From assembly GCA_947623455.1 (NCBI GenBank), contig OX392538.1:35572001-35636000 (forward strand): a DNA stretch of 64,000 bases, read 5' to 3'. Below the pieces are notes generated by a model. That model searched no databases and was not told where the DNA came from. It saw only the letters and a list, made by a program, of their open reading frames with translations. This document shows, piece by piece, positions 10,996-23,000 of the stretch. How positions within the stretch are numbered: the first letter of the stretch is position 1; the number at the start of each line of letters is the position of its first letter. Both the position numbers and the translations under genes were made by a program. This stretch comes from Mimachlamys varia. Lineage: Eukaryota; Mollusca; Bivalvia; Pectinida; Pectinidae.

Positions 10996-12390
10996 TTTTG
11001 CCGTATGGCTTAAAATATGATAGGATATTCAAAGTAATATGACTGAATGAAGTGATGTTTCGTAACCGTTGCATGGTAATATTTTTTATATCAATTTACA
11101 TATATATATGACGCACCTGTTGCACGTCCAGCAATAGTGATCGTCTGCCACGTTGTACAAGCTAATGTACTCAATCCGCATATCAATGAATATATATTGA
11201 ATTATAAATCCGACATAAGAAGTGTAGAATACATAATGATCTGTCATATTAGAAGATTTGATAGAAGTATATTAATAACATAGCAAATTGATTCATCTAG
11301 TATATCGTTATTTCCATAGCATCATTAAAATAGCATATTGCGAAATCTGCTTCAGAGATGCCACCTTGTAATGCCCCAACTATAAAATGACCGGGGTATA
11401 TAATAAAAAAAATCCATTTTAACTCCGCGTCAATGAAATTTGTAAATCCTACTCACTTCATTTCCCACGCACTTTTTCTTTCCTGGCGAAGTAATACCTT
11501 TGTTTACAACAGTGTATTGTTAGCGTTTTGAAGGCCTACAATATGTACGGATGTACTACACACGTAAAACAGCTGTGCCAGTCTTATACCGCAGCTAGGT
11601 AGCTTTAATGATACTTGATCTGACAAAATACTGACATTTCCGAAAGCAAGATATATTTGTCCTAAATATTCCTCATAGGTTCCCTCGATGATCGTGCGAA
11701 ATGTAAATGGCATCATCTAGCTGCCCGTCAGTCAGATTTCGTGATTTTATTTCATGTCTGATACTAAAATAAACCATTTAGGATTGGTTAAAGAAATCCG
11801 TTCTCTTTTAAGAAGTGACATACGTTAGATTTTATTATTCGACAGATGAAACCTGTTCACGAAACTAATAAGCTAGATAAACTACTGTAGGACCTAACCT
11901 ACCTTGCTCATAGGGGTCCTGAGAATTTGTTACACATACAGCGTAGTTTTTTTTTACCTAAACTATGGTATCTATAATAATTTTATACTTCGGAGGAGTT
12001 TAAATTAGGGTGGTATGTTTATCGGAAATTGTTCTAAGCTTCCAAAAGTGTAAACATACTCTAAAAACCTCAGTTTAGGTCCAAAACTAGATGTAACGAA
12101 TTCTAAGCCACCTTTGATCTTGTCAATACATAACCGTGCCGTGTGCCTACCTTAAAAGCTTGCAGTTTTCGATTAATATCCCAAATTAAAAATAGTCGAA
12201 TCACTAAACAAGTTGCTAACATGTCACCAATATTATTCATCATACTTTCGTCAATAAGCTGTGTCTAATTTCTCTGTTATTGAAACGTTTTCAATATAAT
12301 AGGCCTAGGCCTAACCGAAATCCGACTTCCGACAACTTCATTCGATTCGCTTTAACTGTGCCCAAATCATGACTTCGTTATGTTTACTGC
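10996..12390. other. Intergenic with a faint dispersed repeat
   Basis: No exon found. The stretch 11920-12100 contains CTCAGTTTAGGT near a GAATTTGTTACA block. Related but diverged words occur at 49190-49310 and 55040-55130, suggesting an old dispersed repeat. Confidence 0.35.
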
Positions 12391-12394
12391 TGCG

Positions 12395-12480
12395 GTTTGT
12401 TGTTTTAAGGTCCTATTAACAGCCAGGAACATCTAAGGATGGCCGCCCGGTGTATGAGTGCGATTTGGGTGTGTGTAAGA
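12395..12480 (-). mobile_element. SINE family B 3' end fragment
   Basis: On the plus strand it reads GTCCTATTAACAGCCAGGAA then CGGTGTATGAGTGCG, the reverse complement of the family B 3' end with part of its CA-rich section. The tRNA-related head is missing. Confidence 0.5.
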
Positions 12481-13185
12481 TTGTATAAAAGCAATGCCTT
12501 GAAATGGTAAATATAACTTTGCTTCCGCTTATGTCCTTTTTAACAGATATAATGTAATTCGGTATGTATGTGTATGATAATAAAAAGTAAGTTAAGTTCT
12601 TCCAAGTTAATGACATTATTCCGAATTTTACTTCGTCAGCACTGTAATACCAATAGCAATTCCTTGGCAAACCCCTAAAGAGATTTACCTCCAATCCATA
12701 ACCAAACAGACGGACGGACTTACACATAGGTTGATTCTAGTATACCCAACCCTTAATACTTCGTTACAGGAATATGCATGTACATATATGTGTACTACTT
12801 AACAATAACCTTTCAAATCACAGATAGCAATAAAAACAAACAATCATTGTTGATTTTTAAACATTAAGCAATGTTAAAATTTCAAACAATCCATGACGTT
12901 TCAAACAGTTCATCGCAACACCAATGTCTGCATTGCTTTGTGTAATGGTCAAACAAAATAAGTGACTGAACATACACTTGGGATCTCCGTCTTTGATATA
13001 TTCATTTTGGCGGCGTGAGCCGAGGCCTCTGTATTAGTTTATTGTCAAAATAGTGTGCCCAGGTCAAGTATCAAGTCACTGGATTGAATGAGATGCGTGC
13101 TGATGGTTAAAAGTATGCACGTTCTTTATTTAGAGTTCGTTATTCCGTTAGTGTTAACAACTAAACTGTTGGTGGCAGCGGAATG
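12481..13185. other. Intergenic, no feature seen
   Basis: AT-rich sequence. The short frame at 12416-12727 on the minus strand has no flanking splice logic and overlaps repeat sequence. Confidence 0.35.
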
Positions 13186-13189
13186 GTAA

Positions 13190-13715
13190 CAGGTATATCG
13201 GTATTTTGTGACTCCATCCTGTGGTGTTTACATGTCGCAGTGGATTCGTTATTTCAGGGCTTGCACTGAATATCGACATTTTCGTGATAGATGTCAACTG
13301 CTGACGAACAAACTTACGGCACAGGGATTCGAGAGATGCTGATTGATTGAGACTATGTGTAAGTTTTATAGTCGCCATCTTGATCTCATCGACAAATATT
13401 CTGTATCTTTGTGTGATATGAATATGGACGTTTTTGAGTTTGCTTATTAGTATGTTTACTTGTTTTGATTGACAATGCTGACTCGATTCTCATTTTAAGT
13501 TTATTGATGTTAACTTGGATGTGACCAAGATTTACATGACGTCGATGAAGAAGAAGACGCTTACTCTTCCGGAATACCTGGTCTCATTCTCTTATACTTT
13601 TACGAGGGTCTCCATGTAAATCTTTCCTATTTTGCCTTAACTTTAATCGATTTTCAGTTCGGATTATGGTTTTGTTGACGCTTTTGTATTTTCTGATTTT
13701 GTTTATGGTCCCACC
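13190..13715 (+). pseudogene. RT retroelement fragment, 3' part
   Basis: It begins inside the YGVYMSQ-type motif region of the RT coding sequence and runs through the C-terminal residues. It continues into the family's 3' untranslated block: GAAGACGCTTACTCTTCCGG, TCTCCATGTAAATCTTTCC, then a TCGGATTATGGTTTTGTTGA end. Frameshifts and stops are present. Confidence 0.7.
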
Positions 13716-13892
13716 GGCTATGAACACTCTTTGCATTTGTACAAGTTGATCCAAGTACGCAATACAAATTTGAAAAAAAATTTAATTATAAACTAAAATT
13801 TAATATTGTGAATGGCCGCACTAATCTTTTGAATAAAGGCATGGTTCATAGTACACAGTATTTAAAGAATTACAAGTGTATTTGATTTAAAA

Positions 13893-14165
13893 GATGACGT
13901 AACACACACATGTGCTGCACTTTTTAAATTTTGTAATAGATACAGTATGCCGAAAGACTTTTAATTAAATTGTATCATACAGCTGTTTCGTCGTCCTAAA
14001 CTAATGTAGAAGCAGAAGGGTCAGGTGCGTACAACCCATTTAATTATGAATTTAGAAGTAAAATTAAACTAGTTCTGTATAATTTTAAATCGTGTAATAC
14101 GAAAATGTGTATATTATGTACCATGCCACTAATCAAATGAGATTAACTGTGGCTACTTAAGTTAC
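13893..14165 (-). mobile_element. Hammerhead-type element, ribozyme core deleted
   Basis: On the minus strand it matches the element at 21505-21838 from CACAGTTAATCTCATTTGAT through the ACCCTTCTGCTTCTACATTA block, and then jumps to GACGAAACAGCTGTATGATA. About 50 bases holding the 5' half of the ribozyme (stem I and CTGANGA) are missing. It sits directly after an RT fragment on the other strand. Confidence 0.65.
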
Positions 14166-14239
14166 TAGTACCATTCCAAATTTTGAAATTACAATTGATG
14201 TTTTTATTATTCAAATAGCAAGTCCCTTGTCGCAACAGT

Positions 14240-14330
14240 TGTAAAGACAATTTGGAATTCCAAGTTTTTTTTACCCAAAGCATCACCGATGAGTTTCAGA
14301 AGGATGAACAGCTAGCTGTATCATATATAA
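14240..14330 (+). ncRNA. Degenerate hammerhead ribozyme fragment
   Basis: GCATCA at 14280-14285 is followed by CCGATGA (one change from CTGATGA), a short stem II region, then GAACAGCTAGCTGTATCA where the functional family has GAAACAGCTGTAT. Two core positions differ, so it is presumably inactive. Confidence 0.4.
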
Positions 14331-14936
14331 TGCAATGCTATTCATTATTTGACATAGTTAGTCTGTTTCCCAGTTTTGAAGCTCGATTATTGGTTTGTTA
14401 TCCTTAAAACATAAGACGTCAGTCGATATAGCGAAAACATTCTTTTGATAAAAACACGAATTTATTGTTATCCAAAAATACAATATAGGTATCAAGATGT
14501 GGATATCACAAACATACCTAGGATCGAGGTCATTGTATAAATTGAATATATTATGATAAACATAAAAATAGACACACATTTAATGAGTATAATTTTAAAC
14601 GCCTCATTTGTATCGTAAATTTGTTGCTTAAATACATCATAAATGACCGGATACAACAAAGTGAAACATGGCTACGAATCATTAAGTGATTCGTGGAAAG
14701 AGGAGATACCACGTCATTGTGCTTTTGTCTACGGTTAAAACAAACATGGTGGCCCTGAATGTTAATGATACACTGTAATAATAACAAGGCTTTGATCGCC
14801 GAGAGCAAACGACAGGAAATATAAGTTCAAGGCCAATCAATCTCTTTAACGTATATGGTGCTTAGTCTTGTATTTGACTCTTGCCGCCCATGATGGCCAT
14901 GTTGGGATCATGTTCAAATCAACACTGCGAATTATT

Positions 14937-15215
14937 TGAGATTTCCAAGGTCCAAGGACCGTAACTGTGTAAAATTATTCAATCCTCAAAAAGAATTTCA
15001 CAAGTTATCATTCGTGGTTAAGAGACTTCACAGTCAATATCTAGCTCAACTCCCTTGGGAGCATGCAGTCGGTGCTGCCATTTCGGCGATGACAGCTAGC
15101 ATTCAATGACATGCTAAAAAAACACTGCCCAACGACGCCCTCATTAACAATTGAATAGACTAGAACATGCGGGGGTAAACTATTTTGCTCAAAGATTCAT
15201 CATCGTCGCGACTTA
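14937..15215 (-). mobile_element. SINE family C, degraded second copy
   Basis: It shares CAACTCCCTTGGGAGCATGC, GGTGCTGCCATTTCGGCG and GCTAGCATTCAATG with the body of the copy at 3049-3405, in the same orientation. The tRNA-like head and the (ATT)n tail are no longer recognisable. Confidence 0.6.
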
Positions 15216-15219
15216 AACT

Positions 15220-15965
15220 TTAGTTTGATTCTTGAATAATTCACCATTTGAACTCGTCCAATTCAAGATTTTCCAACATAATGTTGGTATTCCAATGGGC
15301 ACCAACTGTGCCCCACGTTTGGCTAACTTGAGTTGTTTTCATACTATGCTGAATTTTGTCGAAGGGCTTATCAGGACGGGTAACAAAAACTTGCTAAATC
15401 TTTCAATTTCACTTTCAGGTATATCGATGATGTGTTGTCTATAAACAACAAATGTGCTGACCTGGTCGATCGTATATACCTTTCTGAACTTAAAGATTAA
15501 AGACACAACAGACTCTCCTACATCAGCTTCTTACCTCGATCTTTACTTAAAGTATGACCAGCTCGGGCAACTTACTACTAAGCTGTAGGATTAACGTGAC
15601 GATGTCGATTTTCCTATCGTGAACTTTCCCTTTCTTGATAGAAACATCCCTGCATCTCCATCCTATGGTGTATACACGTCACAGTTAATTCGTTATTCTA
15701 GGGCTTGAAGATGGACGTTTTTCAGATTGCTTATTAGTGTGCTTACTTGTTGTGATGACAATGATGACTCGGTTCTCATTTTGAGGATTGCTGCTTACTT
15801 GGATGAGACCCATGACGGGTGTCGTCGGTGAAGTAGAAGACGCTTACTATTTTGGAACACCTTGTGCTTTTACGAGAATCTCCATGTAAATCTTTCCTTT
15901 GTTCCTATATTACCTATAGTTTAATCGATTTTGAGTTCGGATTATGGTTTTGGTATTCATTGATT
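15220..15965 (+). pseudogene. RT retroelement copy with catalytic block, frame broken
   Basis: It encodes the RT motif GIPMGTNCAPRLANL and, in another frame, YIDDVLSINN, so at least one frameshift separates them. The C-terminal half has an internal deletion: the text jumps from the YGVY block straight to the last coding residues. The 3' block with CTCTTCCGG-like and ATGGTTTTGGTATTC sequence follows. It is clearly dead. Confidence 0.75.
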
Positions 15966-15969
15966 TTAT

Positions 15970-17640
15970 TTAAAAGGGTGGAATAGTCCAATATAAAATG
16001 TAAGGGGTGAATGAGTCCCTGAAACTCTTTTGGCTACAAGTGATTCATTCCTAAACGAGTATTTGATGCTTCAGACCGTGTCAGACTAAATGAAGCTCCA
16101 AATCTAAACTAGGTCACGACCTATTTTTTATGCTAGCAAAATCAATTAAAACACATTGCATTGTCTATGCAATGTTGACTTCAATTGCAGACAATGCATT
16201 TTCCAAAGAGGTAAGTTACATTTTGAAGATGTTTCACTTTGTTTAATTGATATTGGTCTCAAATGGAAGAATAGAATATTACAAAAAGATATAAATATCA
16301 CAAATAAATAATAGCACACACAAAAATTATTATGACTATTTTCAAGAAATCGGCACAAATCTGCAACGCACAGTAAACTTACCATGAATGATAAATATGA
16401 TTCAGTCGTGTAAATTCTGTAAACACACTCAAACGCACTCAAATTTTAGCGCATTAAACATACAGGCGTAACGAAAAATTGAATCACCAACAATTCTTGC
16501 AGTAAAAAGCAATATACAGAAACTGTTATTAGTGTAATCATATATAAATAAGCATTGTGTAAACAAAACATACTATGATTAAGATATTTTCGTGAGGGAC
16601 AAATTTCGTGGCTGCCTCAAACATTTGAAAGCTTGAAATTAAGGACGAACCACTTATCGACCTAGCTTATAATAAATTATCATATCATTGGTTTTTTTAA
16701 TATGTTTTTTTTTTCAAAATGTAGTAATATTATAATACCCATATCTCAAATGTTTAACTCCTATCGAATTTCCAACAATCATTTTGTTCTAGTTTTTATT
16801 ATTATTATCTGTTAAATATTTACAATTGCGTTCATCAACCAAACGCCAAATGCAATTCAAATAAATTATTGTTTACTTTCTGCTCCGGGTAAGACAGAGT
16901 TATTGATACTAATAACAGATTAAACATATCCCCTTTAGACTAGCAACTATCAGTATGACAAGGATGCAGCTGATTTGATACATACATGCAATAATTTTAC
17001 TGTAAAGTGTCTCGAGATCCGAGTCAATTTTATAACCAACACAAATTTTCATATTACCAGATCATCCCCACATATATAAACATATACCATCACGTGATAT
17101 AAACAAATACCATCACGTAATAACGCTATCATGATAAATTCATACGCATTCAAACTTTTCATTTACTCTCCAACATTCACTTGCTCTTACATTATTTCAT
17201 TATCTATTTCTCATATACAAATAAATACTTTCCCCACTCTGATAAAAACGTGTATAATAACATTCAAATAAAATAAATAAACATATTTATGGAAAAGACA
17301 AAAATATTTTTATTGCAGGTTAGATGATTTCTACAGATATCCACCATAACAATTTCAGCCCTTCGAATGCATGTTAATGTTGCATTCGAATGCGCCGAAA
17401 CATGTAAGCGTTTTAACGACATCAAGATTTTGTTTCCACTGGCTGGTAAAATAACCAAACAATTCCCCATGTGAAAAAAAAAATAAAATGTAATTGTTTA
17501 AACAAAATCCGATCGATTTCCCTTTTAGGTTCTTAACTTCGATCTACACTAATTTCTCAATCATGTTATCTGAAACATGCACATTTTTGGCCAAATAAAA
17601 TTACAAATAAATATTATATTTGAAAAAAACAACAAGTTAC
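15970..17640. other. AT-rich intergenic stretch
   Basis: No exon recognised. Minor features are a short inverted TGCATTGTCTATGCAATG near 16155 and a TTCGAATGCATG / CATTCGAA pair at 17360-17390. Confidence 0.35.
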
Positions 17641-17654
17641 AATTGTTACCTGGC

Positions 17655-18412
17655 TATGGATATCAAACATATATTCAACAAATTTGACTATTTTCATAGT
17701 TTATCCAATGCATGTCATATACAACCATGAATTAGTTAAACTATTTGCTCAGTGACATTATACAGTTAATTCATGCCGTTTCAGTCAATAGTCAAAACTG
17801 TTTTGACTATTGACTTAAAGGGCATAAACTAACTGTTTTGTTACCTTTAATTCAATGGCCTAGAATTAATCTGTACCTTGTTCATCACTCATTTCTAAGT
17901 CATCGAACATCCGTTTGTGTCATTTTAATTCTGTTGAATTTAGCATGGTCTTTGTGTTTCATGAACCTTCGAAACAATTATCTATCAGAACAGTTATATG
18001 CACGTTTGACAGCTTGTCAGAAAATGTCTAACAGTAAGTATATGTCTACAGTCAGAAATTGTCGTCTACATGTTAACAAAACACTTAAATCAGTATCACA
18101 TATACGCTTGGGCACAATCGTTTCTAAGGAGACGTGTATTAGTTCATGACGTCACCGGTCAAATAGATTAACTAATTCATGGTTGTATATGAAATACATT
18201 GGAATTACCATGAAAATAGTCAAAATTACTGAATATCCATTGATATAGAGAACCAGATAACAACATGAACTAATATACTTTTCTTGGAAACGATTGTGTC
18301 CAAGCGTATATGATATCTTGATTAAAAGGCTTTTGTTTACACGCAGACAGCATTTTCTGACTGTGCACATTTACTGACTGTTAGACATTTTCTGACAAGC
18401 TGTCAGAACGTA
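17655..18412. repeat. Interlocking inverted repeats in order A-B-A'-B'
   Basis: Arm A (about 17660-17757) is the inverse of A' (18162-18252), sharing TTAACTAATTCATGGTTGTA and AAAATAGTCAAA. Arm B (about 18000-18150) is the inverse of B' (18262-18412), sharing GACAGCTTGTCAGAAAATGT and ACACAATCGTTTC. Arms are roughly 90 and 150 bp and clearly diverged. The order suggests overlapping insertion of foldback-type DNA elements. Confidence 0.65.
17783..17815. repeat. Perfect 16-bp-arm palindrome, solo MITE ends
   Basis: AGTCAATAGTCAAAAC and its exact reverse complement are separated by one base. The same sequence forms the two ends of the element at 18552-18697, so this looks like that element with its interior deleted. 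Confidence 0.7.
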
Positions 18413-18551
18413 GATAGCTGTGTTTCGAGAGACGAGGGTAACACAAACAACTAGCTAACATAACTATGTAGGTGCAAAAGGATTAACGATGACTTAACAT
18501 AGTAAAAAACTTTATCTTCGAATTAAAGGTAGCAAAACATTTAACTCATTA

Positions 18552-18697
18552 CCTTTTAGTCAGTAGTCAAAACCGGTTTCCCTCGGTGTTTGAACAAACC
18601 TGGTGAACTATTCCCGCGGTCTTCCGCCATGGCAAATACTTCAACTGGTAACCTCCAACACCACGGGAAAACAGTTTTGACTATTGACTGAAAGGGC
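18552..18697. mobile_element. MITE-like element with 30-bp terminal inverted repeats
   Basis: The left end CCTTTTAGTCAGTAGTCAAA continues to ACCGGTTTCCC. The right end is the inverse, GGGAAAACAGTTTTGACTAT continuing to TGACTGAAAGG. It has an internal region of about 85 bases and no coding capacity. Confidence 0.65.
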
Positions 18698-19237
18698 ATG
18701 AATAAACTGCCTAACAAAAGATAAAAATTCCTGGAATTGACAATTACATTTAATATTAAATATATTAAATATTATATTATATATCATAACCGGTCTCTCG
18801 CAGAATGCATCGTTTGAAGTATGAAGTATTATGGTTTTCTTAATCAGCATCACGATTCACTGTGCCACCAGATTATACATTGTATATTGGTGGAAATATA
18901 GTTGTCTGGAGTTCACGCCAGAGGAAACTACAACTCATTAATCAGTATAAAAGTTTTTAAACAACAAACGTGAACAAAAACAAAAACATAAAATTGTTAG
19001 ATCAAATCAGTTTAGTCCGTCTGATACAATTGGCAAAATTGTAATGGAAAATATTTATTAAGAACATACAACAGAAGTTATTTTTTAAAACAAACATTTA
19101 TAATGAAACTCAAATACGTTAAATCGGGATTCAAACTCTAGATTTCCGACATCAATACGGAAACAATAGTGAACTGGGCAATTTTCGATAATAATTCTTT
19201 ATATCCATACATAGCAAATCACCATGCGAGTGTTTTT

Positions 19238-19447
19238 AGGTGTTCAGGTTTCACCAAGGCAGCCATAAGTCGATTCCCCGACCGGACGTGAAACGGTATG
19301 GGGTCGCCTGGCCGACCACTTGGGGTTTCCCCTGGTACTCCGGTTTCCTTCTACATTAAGACCCCTCGCGTGCTAATATCTTGGCAAACGAGTGAGTGAT
19401 ATAATTTGGATAACTTGTTTCATTATTGTTGTAAAATAAATAAAGTT
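19238..19447 (+). mobile_element. SINE family A, 5'-truncated
   Basis: It starts within the B-box region (AAGTCGATTCCCCGACCGG) and carries the core GGTACTCCGGTTTCCTTCTA. It ends TTGTTGTAAAATAAATAAAG. 5' truncation is typical of LINE-driven retroposition. Confidence 0.75.
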
Positions 19448-19919
19448 GATATTTTATATAGCATTGGGAAATATGCACTTCCATTCAAAGGAATATGGAA
19501 CCCTTTAGAAACAATGAAGTTCTTGCATATGATTTACAGGACTTTAAGTGTAATAGGAAGAACACCATTATAGCAATGCTTTTAAATACAAAAAAATGTA
19601 TCACTTCTTGATGTTCCATGTGAATGCTCCGTTGTGTTTGATTCCTGTACCGTATTACAATACACATAAAAACAATCTGATGACGTTGTTCAAAGCGTCA
19701 TATTGATAACGTTTAAGATTCAAGCATGTCGTTAGATAAAACATACATCTGACACAGATTTAGTAAAATCACTTTCAGTCACTGTTTTAAGGATTGTGCC
19801 GAGGCTGTCAAAGGCAGTTTGCATTGCTGGCATTTTGTTGAGTTGTGACTGACATTTCACATCCTTGATGGGTTTCTTTGGAAGCTTTCATTTCCTTTCA
19901 TATGAATTGTTGGTTATTG

Positions 19920-19925
19920 TTTATT
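19920..19925 (-). promoter_or_regulatory. Candidate poly(A) signal of the acid phosphatase gene
   Basis: AATAAA on the minus strand lies 20 bases after the TAG stop at 19945-19947. Use of this signal would give a very short 3' untranslated region. More distant signals exist, so this is only a candidate. Confidence 0.35.
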
Positions 19926-19944
19926 TAACGTTATGTTATCATTT

Positions 19945-20099
19945 CTAGAGATCATTATCGGAGGTGGACACTGCCTGGTAAACTGAAGAAACCCGTCTGC
20001 CTCGATATAGTAGAATGCTGAGTGTTACCAAAACAAGACCTAAAAACCCCAGCATACTCATCAGGAAAAGTATACCAACGGTATCGCCGGCTGTTATGT
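19945..20099 (-). CDS. ACP2: Acid phosphatase exon 11: membrane anchor and tail
   Basis: 155 bases, residues 373-423 and TAG. The acceptor GGTTTCTTCCACAG keeps frame; an AG 20 bases upstream would not. It encodes ITAGDTVG, a hydrophobic helix (about 381-404), the stop-transfer RGRR, and a tail ending VYQAVSTSDNDL. The tail fits a YxxPhi signal for lysosomal delivery. Confidence 0.9.
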
Positions 20100-23000
20100 C
20101 TGTGGAAGAAACCAAAACCTGTAATTATTTCTCGTCTTTTGTATCAGAGCCTCGTTTCACAAACATTCCTGAACTTGTGGAAATTCCTTAATTTTCTAAT
20201 CTCCATATTAAATTTTTACACATGCTAAGTGGAGAATCGTAAGTATATTTCTGTTTTGTTTTCCTATGAATATTTCTATGTTGAGGAATTTCCTTTAGAA
20301 ATGAAAGTTCACCAAAAACAGGGGCCTGTCAATATAAATTATATAATGCATTGTGATGTTTACGATATAAAGCAAAAACAGATTATAGAAATTCCGCCAT
20401 ATGAAGCCACGTACATACATATAACTAAGAATTTACATACCAAGTGTTTGTGCCTTGCTTTCAACTTTGCATTCTTCCTTGATATCTCCAGGTATATGGT
20501 TTGCCAGAATACGGACGAAGTCTTCGAAGGGACAATTTTCCGAACAGCCTGTATCAAAAGATTGGATTAAAAAAACAACATCAGAAATAATACGTTAAAA
20601 GATCTTTTCGAAATGATTTTGTTTAGTTTCAGGTTAGGGCTGATATAATATAAATATAACAATGCAATCTGAAAACAACCCCCACCCATTTCTCTCTTAC
20701 CTAAGGTCAAAGCTTTGATAGAAATTAAAAGTGGAAATGAATTTTTAGTTTCTATAACAAATATTATACAATTGTTGTTGATTAAAACTAAATGTGCAGC
20801 AACCTCATAATAACGGTAACAACAGGAGGTTTTTCATTGCTTCTTTTGATTAGAGATGTTCTATGAACTATATATCATATGATTATATTAGTGTATTCAG
20901 TTTGTATAGTTATAAATGCATAGTGTCAAACAGACGAAATGATTTTTAAAAAGCATATACTTTCTATTAAAACCATCCATTTTTACAAAAGGAACCAACT
21001 CGAAAGTTAACTGTATTGTGGAAACTATGAGAGATTATTCAAATATATTGCCTCCTTATAATAGTGTAAACAATTTGTTTTATTTGTAAAATAACCCTTA
21101 CACAAGCAGATACGCCCATTACACGAATGAGCTGGGTTTTTGTCCTTCTAGAATGCATCCATGATGTTAAATAGGGGACCAAAAGCATGGAAATTCAATT
21201 TGGTCTAATGAGACTGGTGTTTAAACAGAAATGTTCATAATTTTGCAATTCACAACATCATTAATCAATATTGATTAGAACTTTCGTATAATCTAACGAC
21301 CTTCTATATTGAATCCTATTAATCCACATTGGAAAACTGTAATGAAATTTACTTACGAAAAATACAATTTGAAAAACGAGTGTTAGCAAAACGGCTGTTT
21401 TTTTATGATTTTGAAATAAAAGAGAAGTACGAGTTGATTTCATATTAATGTATGGGTCAAGTTGGTATATCATGAACCGCATCTCTATGCAAATAAGGGA
21501 GAAAATAGCTTCCAGCTTCACTAGCCACAGTTAATCTCATTTGAGTAGTGGCACGGTACATAATATACACATTTTCGTAGTCACGTTTGAAATTATACAG
21601 AACTAGTTTAATTTTACTTCTAAATTCATAAATTAAAGGGGTTTTACGCACCTGACCCTTCTGCTTCTACGTTAGTTTAGAAATTTTGGATTCTCACCTT
21701 TTGACCCCTAGCATCACTGAAGAGTCATAAGAGGACGAAACAGCTGTATGGTGCAGTTTAATTCATTTTTCGGCATACTGTATCTATAACTATATTTAAA
21801 AAGGTGCAGCACATGTGTGTGTTTCGTCATCTTTTTAAATATAACGACAAACTTTTTTTAAAACAATAAATTCACCAACAGTGTCTACAACCTTTCTACT
21901 AAAACAAAACCCACTGAAGAAATATCCAAGTGATTGCAACCATAAGACTTCGTAATGACCCAAATAATGCACTGCTAAATTACCTGGTATTTGTAGGGTA
22001 TTGGTTTTGTTACTGTCTGTCTCATTTCTATGTAAAATCCTGATATAGGGTGTTCCGATTGTATCCTTTTTCCAGAGCTCCACCATTACACATGCGGAAT
22101 ATCTTGGTATCCTTTGATCAAATACCTTTAGAACACGCAGCAACGCGATCATGGTTGTATCATGCTAGCATTAAAGAAAGGAAACGAATTATGATATCAT
22201 AAAAACAAAATATTCTTTGTTTGAATGCAATGAGTATTTATTCGTAATGTTTTAAAGCAATTACGAAACAAAAAGAATGAACGCAAAACGTACCACGACC
22301 AGAAGTTCGTTTTTTGCAAGTATTAAGGATCCTTATGCCAAAACTGTTTAATGGTCTAGAGACTATTATGTCCGATATGCGTGTTCTGTAGAGACATAAA
22401 CTATATTATATCTGTGTAATGTAGGCTGATAAATCACAACCCGAGGGTTAAACTTTTTTATGAAAAGTATTGTCTATTATCCCATTCCAATGGTCCTCAG
22501 CCCAGTAAGTTCCGCACAGGTTGTTTAATTGTTTTTGATTCTAATTATTACTCGTTCACATACCAGACTTGAATTCGAAACCAATCTGATTAAAATTATA
22601 TCTTGATCTTCGCTCCGTTCCGTAAACTTCTCTCTGCTGCGTTAAGAGCTGAGGACATCCCATAGGGGGGGGGGGGGGGGGGGGGCACGTTAAGATGACC
22701 ATGTTTGCCTCTTTACTTAACACAAATGCGATTATGCCACCTTTGCCGCCTCATAAACCACATTTCAGATTCTGAGAGTAGGAACTTGATTAGCTAATGC
22801 AAAATGTCATCTGAAAGTGGCCCCTTATGGGATCCCTCAGATCTTGACGCAGCAGAGAGATGTTTACGGAACGGCGCGCAGATCAAGATATGATTTTAAT
22901 TAGATTGATTCGAATCCCGGTCGTCTTACGAAAGATAAGTGTACTACCACCTGAACGCGTGTTCAAGCTTGTACTGTATACTTGTTCTGATCACAATTTA

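Noticed and set aside
20229..20570. 113-codon plus-strand frame
   Set aside because: It is the antisense shadow of acid phosphatase exon 10 and its intron.
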